NCBI RefSeq assembly: GCF_051401765.1
Contig: NW_027480533.1
Span: 1,178,001-1,242,000 of the forward strand
Source: Calliopsis andreniformis
Lineage: Eukaryota; Arthropoda; Insecta; Hymenoptera; Andrenidae
Reading direction: 5' to 3'
DNA length: 64,000 nt
Shown here: one piece after another, positions 54,125-62,910 of the stretch
Numbering within the stretch: the first letter of the stretch is position 1
How the letters are laid out: each line of letters starts with the position of its first letter
Made by a program: the position numbers and the translations under genes
Notes under the pieces: model-generated
Database searches by the model: none
Told to the model about the DNA's origin: nothing
What the model saw: the letters and a program-made list of their open reading frames with translations, nothing else

Positions 54125-54563
54125 TCAGACCTCAAACAGCAATAGTCAACCCTCAGTCCTCGTCCTCAATCCACAACCATCAATCCTCAATCCTCAATCT
54201 TCAATCATCAATATTCAATCTTCAGTCCTCAATCCTCAATCCTCAATCCTCAACCCTCAATCCTCAATGTTCAATCCGCAATACGCAATCCTCAATCTTC
54301 TATCCGCAATCCTCAATCCTCAATCCTCAATCCTCCATCCTCAATCCTCAATCTTCAATCCTCAATACTCAATCTTCAATCCTCAATACTCAATCCTCAA
54401 TCCTCAATCCTCATTCTTCAATCCTCAACACCCAATCCTCAGTCTTCAATCCTCAATCCTCAATCCTCAATTCTCAATCCTCAATCCTCAATCCTCAGAC
54501 CTTAAACATCAACACTCTACCCTCAGTCCTCGTCCTCAATCCACAACACTCAATCCTCGATCC
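54125..54563 (+). repeat. B-A dimer 6 (370-bp spacing)
   Basis: It has the same arrangement, 2,640 bp after dimer 5. The A half is also the start of the 3,707-bp-offset duplication. Confidence 0.9.
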
Positions 54564-56330
54564 TCAATCTTCAATCATCAATATTCAATCTTCAATCCTC
54601 AATCCTCAATCCTCAATACTCAATCCTCAATCCTCAATGTTCTATCCTCAATACGCAATCATCAATCTTCAATCCTCAATACTCAATCCTCAATCCTCAA
54701 TCCTCAATACACAAACTTCAATCCTCAATCATCAATCCTCATTCCTCAATCCTCAATCCTCATTCCTCAATCGTCAATCTTCAATCCTGAATACTCAATC
54801 TTCAATACTCAATCCTCAATCCTCAATCCTCAATCCTCATTCTTCAATCCTCAATACCCAATCCTCAATCTTCATTCAAAATCCTCAATCCTCAATCCTC
54901 AATCCTCAATCCTCAATCCTCAATCTTCAATCAACAATATTCAATTTCAGTCCTCAATCCTCAATCCTCAATCCTCAACCCTCAATCCTCAATGTTCAAT
55001 CCGCAATACCCAATCCTCAATCTTCTATCTGCAATCCTCAATCCTCAATCCTCAATCCTCAATCCTCAATCCTCAATCTTCAATCCTCAATACTCAATCT
55101 TCAATCCTCAATACTCAATCCTCAATCCTCAATCCTCATTCTTCAATCCTCAACACCCAATCCTCAATCTTCAATCCTCAACCCTCAATCCTCAATTCTC
55201 AATCCTCAATCCTCAATCCTCAGACCTTAAACATCAATACTCTACCCTCAGTCCTCGTCCTCAATCCACAACACTCAATCCTCGATCCTCAATCTTCTAT
55301 CATCAATATTCAATCTTCAATCGTCAATCCTCAATCGTCAATACTCAATCCTCAATCTTCAATCCTCAATCCTCAGTCCTCAATTCTCAATCCTCAATCG
55401 TCAATCCTCAATCCTCAATCCTCAATCCTCAATGTTCAATCCACAATACACAATCCTCAATACTCAGTCTTCAATCCTCAATCCTCAATCCGCAATCCTC
55501 AATCCTCAATCTTCATTCTTCAATCCTCAATACCCAATCCTCAATCTTCAATCCTCAATCCTCAATCCTCAATTCTCAATCCTCAATCCTCAATCCTCAA
55601 TCCTCAATCCTCAATCCTCAATGTTCAATCCGCAATACACAAACCTCAATCTTCTATCCGCAATCCTCAATCCTCAATCCTCAATCCTCAATCCTCAATC
55701 CTCAATCCTCAATCCTCAGACCTCAATCCTCAATCCTCAATCGTCAATCGTCAACCTTCAATCCTGAATACTCAATCTTCAATCCTCAATACTCAATCCT
55801 CAATCCTCAATCCTCAATCCTCAATCCTCAATCCTCAATCCTCAATCTTAATCTTCAACCCTCAATCCTCAATGTTCAATCCGCATTTCCCAATCCTCAA
55901 TCTTCTATCCGCAATCCTCAATCCTCAATCCTCAATCCTCAATCCTCAATCCTCAATCTTCAATCCTCAATACTCAATCTTCAATCCTCAATGCTCAATC
56001 CTCAATCCTCAATCCTCATTCTTCAATCCTCAATCCTCAATCCTCATTCTTCAATCCTCAATACCCAATCCTCCATCTTCAATCCTCAATCCTCAATCCT
56101 CAATCCTCAATCCTCAATCCTCAATCCTCAATCTTCAATCCTCAATACTCAATCTTCAATCCTCAATACTCAATCCTCAATCCTCAATCCTCAATCCTCA
56201 ATCTTAATCTTCAACCCTCAATCCTCAATATTCAATCCGCAATTCCCAATCCTCAATCTTCTATCCGCAATCCTCAATCCTCAATCCTCAATCCTCAATC
56301 CTCAATCCTCAATCTTCAATCCTCAATACT
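54309..56330 (+). repeat. 2.0 kb duplication with 3,707-bp offset, copy 1
   Basis: The order is TCCATCC, type A, gamma, TCAAAATCC, TTTCAGTCC, beta, type A, betas, delta with GCATTTCCC, AATATTC. It matches 58.02-60.04 kb at a constant 3,707 bp. Confidence 0.9.
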
Positions 56331-56639
56331 CAATCTTCAATCCTCAATGCTCAATCCTCAATCCTCAATCCTCATTCTTCAATCCTCAACACCCAATCCT
56401 CAATCTTCAATCCTCACTCCTCAATCCTCAATTCTCAATCCTCTATCCTCAATCCTCAGACCTTAAACATCAATACTCTACCCTCAGTCCTCGTCCTCAA
56501 TCCACAACACTCAATCCTCGATCCTCAATCTTCAATCATCAATATTCAATCTTCAATCCTCAATCCTCAATCCTCAATACTCAATCCTCAATCCTCAATG
56601 TTCTATCCTCAATACGCAATCCTCAATCTTCAATCCTCA

Positions 56640-58034
56640 ATCCTCAATCCTCAATCCTCAATCCTCAATCTTCAATCTTAATCTTCAATCCTCAGTACGC
56701 AATCTTCAATCCTCAATCCTCAATCCTCATTCCTCAATCCTCAATCTTCAATACTCAATACTCAATCTTCAATCCTCAATCCTCAATCCTCAATCCTCAA
56801 TCCTCAATCCTCAATCCTCAATCGTCAATCTTCAATCCTCAATACTCAATCGTCAATACTCAATCCTCAATACTCAATACTCAATCCTCATTCTTCAATC
56901 CTCAATACCCAATCCTCAATCTTCAATCCTCAATCCTAAATCCTCAATCCTCAATCCTCAATCTTCAATCTTCAAACCTCAATCCTCAATCCTCAATCCT
57001 CAATCTTCAATCCTCAATACTCAAACTTCAATCCTCAATCATCAATCCTCAATCCTCAATCCTCAATCCTCAATCCTCAATCGTCAACCTTCAATCCTGA
57101 ATACTCAATCTTCAATCCTCAATACTCAGTCCTCAATCCTCAATCCTAAATCCTCAATACCCAATCCTCAATCTCCAATCCTCAATCTCCAATCCTCAAT
57201 CCTCAATCCTCAATTCTCAATCCTCAATCCTCAATCCTCAATACTCAATCTTCAATCCTCAATCCTCAATCCTCAATCCTCAATCCTCAATCCTCAATCT
57301 TAATCTTCAATCCTCAGTACGCAATCTTCAATGCTCAACCCTCAATCCTCATTCCTCAATCCTCAATCTTCAATACTCAATACTCAATCTTCAATCCTCA
57401 ATCCTCAATCCTCAATCCTCAATCCTCAATCCTCAATCCTCAATCCTCAATCGTCAATCTTCAATCCTCAATACTCAATCGTCAATACTCAATCCTCAAT
57501 ACTCAATACTCAATCCTCATTCTTCAATCTTCAATACTCAATCCTCAATCCTCAATCCTCAATCCTCATTCTTCAATCCTCAATACCCAATCCTCAATCT
57601 TCAATCCTCAATCCTCAATCCTCAATCCACAATCCTCAATCCTCAATCCTCTATCTTCAGTACTATGTCCCAAATACTCAATCTTCAATACTCAGCCCTC
57701 AATCGTCAATCTTCAATCCTGAATACTCAATCTTCAATACTCAATCCTCATTCTTCAATCCTCAATACCCAATCCTCCATCTTCAATCCTCAATCCTCAA
57801 TCCTCAATACTCAATCCCCAATCCTCAATGTTCTATCCTCAATACGCAACCCTCAATCCTCAATCCTCAATCCTCAATCCTCAATCCTCAATCCTCAATC
57901 CTCAATCTTAATCTTCAATCCTCAGTACGCAATCTTCAATCCTCAATCCTCAATCCTCATTCCTCAATCCGCAATCTTCAATACTCAATACTCAATCTTC
58001 AATCCTCAATCCTCAATCCTCAATCCTCAATCCT
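56640..58034 (+). repeat. 1.4 kb epsilon/delta segment with 3,596-bp offset, copy 1
   Basis: It contains delta, TCTCCAATCC near 57,175, a second delta and epsilon copy 5. It matches 60.24-61.63 kb at 3,596 bp. Together with the 3,707-bp pair it makes 54.3-58.0 and 58.0-61.6 kb two tandem units. Confidence 0.88.
57663..57756 (+). repeat. Epsilon module, copy 5
   Basis: It has private changes ACTATGTCCC and CAGCCCTC (for CACTCCTC), both shared with copy 6 located 3,596 bp downstream. The two are sister copies. Confidence 0.9.
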
Positions 58035-60037
58035 CAATCCTCCATCCTCAATCCTCAATCTTCAATCCTCAATACTCAATCTTCAATCCTCAATACTCAA
58101 TACTCAATCCTCAATCCTCATTCTTCAATCCTCAACACCCAATCCTCAGTCTTCAATCCTCAATCCTCAATCCTCAATTCTCAATCCTCAATCCTCAATC
58201 CTCAGACCTTAAACATCAACACTCTACCCTCAGTCCTCGTCCTCAATCCACAACACTCAATCCTCGATCCTCAATCTTCAATCATCAATATTCAATCTTC
58301 AATCCTCAATCCTCAATCCTCAATACTCAATCCTCAATCCTCAACGTTCTATCCTCAATACGCAATCATCAATCTTCAATCCTCAATACTCAATCCTCAA
58401 TCCTCAATCCTCAATACACAAACTTCAATCCTCAATCATCAATCCTCATTCCTCAATCCTCAATCCTCAATCCTCAATCGTCAATCTTCAATCCTGAATA
58501 CTCAATCTTCAATACTCAATCCTCAATCCTCAATCCTCAATCCTCATTCTTCAATCCTCAATACCCAATCCTCAATCTTCAATCAAAATCCTCAATCCTC
58601 AATCCTCAATCCTCAATCCTCAATCCTCAATCTTCAATCAACAATATTCAATTTCAGTCCTCAATCCTCAATCCTCAATCCTCAACCCTCAATCCTCAAT
58701 GTTCAATCCGCAATACCCAATCCTCAATCTTCTATCTGCAATCCTCAATCCTCAATCCTCAATCCTCAATCCTCAATCCTCAATCTTCAATCCTCAATAC
58801 TCAATCTTCAATCCTCAATACTCAATCCTCAATCCTCAATCCTCATTCTTCAATCCTCAACACCCAATCCTCAATCTTCAATCCTCAACCCTCAATCCTC
58901 AATTCTCGATCCTCAATCCTCAATCCTCAGACCTTAAACATCAATACTCTACCCTCAGTCCTCGTCCTCAATCCACAACACTCAATCCTCGATCCTCAAT
59001 CTTCTATCATCAATATTCAATCTTCAATCGTCAATCCTCAATCGTCAATACTCAATCCTCAATCTTCAATCCTCAATCCTCAGTCCTCAATTCTCAATCC
59101 TCAATCGTCAATCCTCAATCCTCAATCCTCAATCCTCAATGTTCAATCCGCAATACACAATCCTCAATACTCAGTCTTCAATCCTCAATCCTCAATCCGC
59201 AATCCTCAATCCTCAATCCTCATTCTTCAATCCTCAATACCCAATCCTCAACCTTCAATCCTCAATCCTCAATCCTCAATTCTCAATCCTCAATCCTCAA
59301 TCCTCAATCCTCAATCCTCAATCCTCAATGTTCAATCCGCAATACACAAACCTCAATCTTCTATCCGCAATCCTCAATCCTCAATCCTCAATCCTCAATC
59401 CTCAATCCTCAATCCTCAATCCTCAGACCTTAATCCTCAATCCTCAATCGTCAATCGTCAACCTTCAATCCTGAATACTCAATCTTCAATCCTCAATACT
59501 CAATCCTCAATCCTCAATCCTCAATCCTCAATCCTCAATCCTCAATCCTCAATCTTAATCTTCAACCCTCAATCCTCAATGTTCAATCCGCATTTCCCAA
59601 TCCTCAATCTTCTATCCGCAATCCTCAATCCTCAATCCTCAATCCTCAATCCTCAATCCTCAATCTTCAATCCTCAATACTCAATCTTCAATCCTCAATG
59701 CTCAATCCTCAATCCTCAATCCTCATTCTTCAATCCTCAATCCTCAATCCTCATTCTTCAATCCTCAATACCCAATCCTCCATCTTCAATCCTCAATCCT
59801 CAATCCTCAATCCTCAATCCTCAATCCTCAATCCTCAATCTTCAATCCTCAATACTCAATCTTCAATCCTCAATACTCAATCCTCAATCCTCAATCCTCA
59901 ATCCTCAATCTTAATCTTCAACCCTCAATCCTCAATATTCAATCCGCAATTCCCAATCCTCAATCTTCTATCCGCAATCCTCAATCCTCAATCCTCAATC
60001 CTCAATCCTCAATCCTCAATCTTCAATCCTCAATACT
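58016..60037 (+). repeat. 2.0 kb duplication with 3,707-bp offset, copy 2
   Basis: This is the partner of 54.31-56.33 kb. It begins at an abrupt join to a delta/epsilon segment near 58,016. Private changes include AACGTTCTATCC near 58,345. Confidence 0.9.
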
Positions 60038-60234
60038 CAAACTTCAATCCTCAATCATCAATCCTCAATCCTCAATCCTCAATCCTCAATCCTCAATCGT
60101 CAACCTTCAATCCTGAATACTCAATCTTCAATCCTCAATACTCAGTCCTCAATCCTCAATCCTCAATCCTCAATACCCAATCCTCAATCTCCAATCCTCA
60201 ATCTCCAATCCTCAATCCTCAATCTTCAATCCTC

Positions 60235-61630
60235 AATCCTCAATCCTCAATCCTCAATCCTCAATCTTCAATCTTAATCTTCAATCCTCAGTACGCAATC
60301 TTCAATCCTCAATCCTCAATCCTCATTCCTCAATCCTGAATCTTCAATACTCAATACTCAATCTTCAATCCTCAATCCTCAATCCTCAATCCTCAATCCT
60401 CAATCCTCAATCCTCAATCGTCAATCTTCAATCCTCAATACTCAATCGTCAATACTCAATCCTCAATACTCAATACTCAATCCTCATTCTTCAATCCTCA
60501 ATACCCAATCCTCAATCTTCAATCCTCAATCCTAAATCCTCAATCCTCAATCCTCAATCTTCAATCTTCAAACCTCAATCCTCAATCCTCAATCCTCAAT
60601 CTTCAATCCTCAATACTCAAACTTCAATCCTCAATCATCAATCCTCAATCCTCAATCCTCAATCCTCAATCCTCAATCGTCAACCTTCAATCCTGAATAC
60701 TCAATCTTCAATCCTCAATACTCAGTCCTCAATCCTCAATCCTCAATCCTCAATACCCAATCCTCAATCTCCAATCCTCAATCTCCAATCCTCGATCCTC
60801 AATCCTCAATTCTCAATCCTCAATCCTCAATCCTCAATACTCAATCTTCAATCCTCAATCCTCAATCCTCAATCCTCAATCCTCAATCCTCAATCTTAAT
60901 CTTCAATCCTCAGTACGCAATCTTCAATGCTCAACCCTCAATCCTCATTCCTCAATCCTCTATCTTCAATACTCAATACTCAATCTTCAATCCTCAATCC
61001 TCAATCCTCAATCCTCAATCCTCAATCCTCAATCCTCAATCCTCAATCGTCAATCTTCAATCCTCAATACTCAATCGTCAATACTCAATCCTCAATACTC
61101 AATACTCAATCCTCATTCTTCAATCTTCAATACTCAATCCTCAATCCTCAATCCTCAATCCTCATTCTTCAATCCTCAATACCCAATCCTCAATCTTCAA
61201 TCCTCAATCCTCAATCCTCAATCCACAATCCTCAATCCTCAATCCTCTATCTTCAATACTATGTCCCAAATACTCAATCTTCAATACTCAGCCCTCAATC
61301 GTCAATCTTCAATCCTGAATACTCAATCTTCAATACTCAATCCTCATTCTTCAATCCTCAATACCCAATCCTCCATCTTCAATCCTCAATCCTCAATCCT
61401 CAATACTCAATCCCCAATCCTCAATGTTCTATCCTCAATACGCAACCCTCAATCCTCAATCCTCAATCCTCAATCCTCAATCCTCAATCCTCAATCCTCA
61501 ATCTTAATCTTCAATCCTCAGTACGCAATCTTCAATCCTCAATCCTCAATCCTCATTCCTCAATCCGCAATCTTCAATACTCAATACTCAATCTTCAATC
61601 CTCAATCCTCAATCCTCAATCCTCAATCCT
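60235..61630 (+). repeat. 1.4 kb epsilon/delta segment with 3,596-bp offset, copy 2
   Basis: This is the partner of 56.64-58.03 kb, containing epsilon copy 6. A stretch resembling 57.0-57.2 kb, with TCTCCAATCC, occurs both before (about 60,190) and inside it (about 60,775), so a small extra exchange happened here. Confidence 0.88.
61259..61352 (+). repeat. Epsilon module, copy 6
   Basis: It shares ACTATGTCCC and CAGCCCTC with copy 5 and lies exactly 3,596 bp after it. Confidence 0.9.
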
Positions 61631-62719
61631 CAATCCTCAATCCTCAATAGTCAATCTTCAATCCTCAATACTCAATCGTCAATACTCGATCCTCAACACT
61701 CAATACTCAATCCTCATTCTTCAATCCTCAATACCCAATCCTCAATCTTCAATCCTCAATCCTCAATCCTCAATCCTCAATCCTCAATCTTCAATCATCA
61801 AACCTCAATCCTCAATCCTCAATCCTCAATCTTCAATCCTCAATACTCAAACTTCAATCCTCAATCATCAATCGTCAATCCTCAATCCTCAATCCTCAAT
61901 CCTCAATCGTCAATCTTCAATCCGCAATACCCAATCCTCAATCTTCTATCCGCAATCCTCAATCCTCAATCCTCAATCCTCAATCCTCAATCCTCAATCC
62001 TCAATCCTCAGACCTCAATCCTCAATACCCAATCCTCCATCTTCAATCCTCAATCCTCAATCCTCAATCCTCAATCCTCAATCCTCAATCCTCAATCCTC
62101 AATCTTCAATCCTCAATACTCAATCTTCAATCCTCAATACTCAATACTCAATCCTCAATCCTCAATCCTCAATACCCAATCCTCAATCTTCAATCCTCAA
62201 TCCTCAATCCTCAATTCTCAATCCTCAATCCTCAATCCTCAGACCTCAAACAGCAATAGTCAACCCTCAGTCCTCGTCCTCAATCCACAACCATCAATCC
62301 TCAATCCTCAACCTTCAATCATCAATATTCAATCTTCAGTCCTCAATCCTCAGTCCTCAATCCTCAACCCTCAATCCTCAATGTTCAATCCGCAATACCC
62401 AATCCTCAATCTTCTATCCGCAATCCTCAATCCTCAATCCTCAATCCTCATTCTTCAATCCTCAATACCGAATCCTCAATCTTCAATCCTCAATCCTCAA
62501 TCCTCAATCCTCAATCTTCAATCCTCAATACTCAATCTTCAATCCTCAATACTCAATCCTCAATCCTCAAACCTCATTCTTCAATCCTCAACACCCAATC
62601 GTCAATCTTCAATCCTCAACCCTCAATCCTCAATTCTCAATCCTCAATCCTCAATCCTCAGACCTTAAACATCATTACTCTACCCTCAGTCCTCGTCCTC
62701 AGTCCACAACACTCAATCC

Positions 62720-62910
62720 TCGATCCTCATTCGTCAATCCTCAATCCTCAATCCTCAGTCCTCAATCTTCAATCCTCAATACTCAATCTGCAATCCTGAA
62801 TCCTCAGGCCTCACTCCTCAATCCTCATTCTTCAATCCTCAATACCGAATCCTCAATCTTCAATCCTCAATCCTCAATCGTCAATCTTCAATCCTGAATA
62901 CTCAATCTTC
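62720..62910 (+). repeat. D-associated remnant without a D block
   Basis: It has CATTCGTC, CAATCTGCAATCCTG, CAGGCCTCACTCC and ATACCGAATCC, the series that follows type D and gamma at 1.87, 24.73 and 29.94 kb. Here it is joined directly to a type A block (core about 62,690), so the D block and gamma have been lost. Confidence 0.82.

Larger units (their letters stand above)
52776..55050 (+). repeat. 3.3 kb HOR, copy 3 (partial)
   Basis: It matches 46.23-48.51 kb at offset 6,545, later 6,538 bp, and 50.13-52.40 kb at 2,647, later 2,640 bp. The match ends where the beta with TATCTGC is followed by canonical heptamers instead of TCAATTC. Confidence 0.87.
38885..58592 (+). repeat. TCAAAATCC phase-breaking marker (seven copies)
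   Basis: The sequence CAATCAAAATCC, which contains a 6-bp unit AAATCC, occurs near 38,891, 41,305, 44,565, 48,341, 52,230, 54,877 (here CATTCAAAATCC) and 58,584, and nowhere else that I saw. Each copy sits downstream of a gamma module and an AATACACAAAC unit. Coordinates run from the first to the last copy. Confidence 0.85.
435..61540 (+). repeat. Delta module with the 6-bp unit TAATCT (many copies)
   Basis: The module is TCAATCT TAATCT TCAATCC TCAGTAC GCAATCT, commonly followed by CATTCCTC and by paired TCAATAC units. A second form has TAATCT followed by TCAACCC and a beta module. Each copy loses one base from the 7-bp register. Copies occur near 435, 3875, 4035, 7258, 9358, 22060, 22955, 32850, 34945, 37430, 46885, 50785, 53430, 57300, 60895 and 61505. 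Confidence 0.85.
2664..62300 (+). repeat. S block, type B (about 21 dispersed copies)
   Basis: This is the S-block subtype marked by TCAAACA GCAATAG and by ACAACCA after the shared TCGTCC core, about 62 bp long. Coordinates run from the first to the last copy. Cores lie near 2690, 7965, 8895, 12515, 16670, 23905, 28725, 34390, 35465, 36865, 38170, 40585, 43845, 46545, 47620, 49205, 50445, 51515, 53090, 54155 and 62270. Copies at 8.9 and 16.7 kb share GCGATAG, and copies at 34.4 and 35.5 kb share AAAGAGC, which identifies them as sister copies. A beta module normally follows within about 100-150 bp. Confidence 0.93.
1422..62430 (+). repeat. Beta module (dozens of copies)
   Basis: The module is TCAATGT TCAATCC GCAATAC, then CCAATCC (or ACAATCC or GCAATCC), then TCAATCT TCTATCC GCAATCC, or ACTCAGTCTTC in a second form. 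Coordinates run from the first to the last recognised copy. ATG positions of clear copies include 4243, 4683, 6347, 10410, 10892, 12973, 13413, 16775, 17675, 18115, 19045, 20518, 20958, 24284, 26263, 28839, 31594, 34495, 35570, 38281, 39006, 39446, 41420, 41860, 43955, 45996, 46653, 47729, 48454, 49314, 50551, 51627, 52345, 52457, 53198, 54992, 55432, 58699, 59139 and 62381. These ATGs are chance products of a C-to-G change and not gene starts. Confidence 0.9.
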
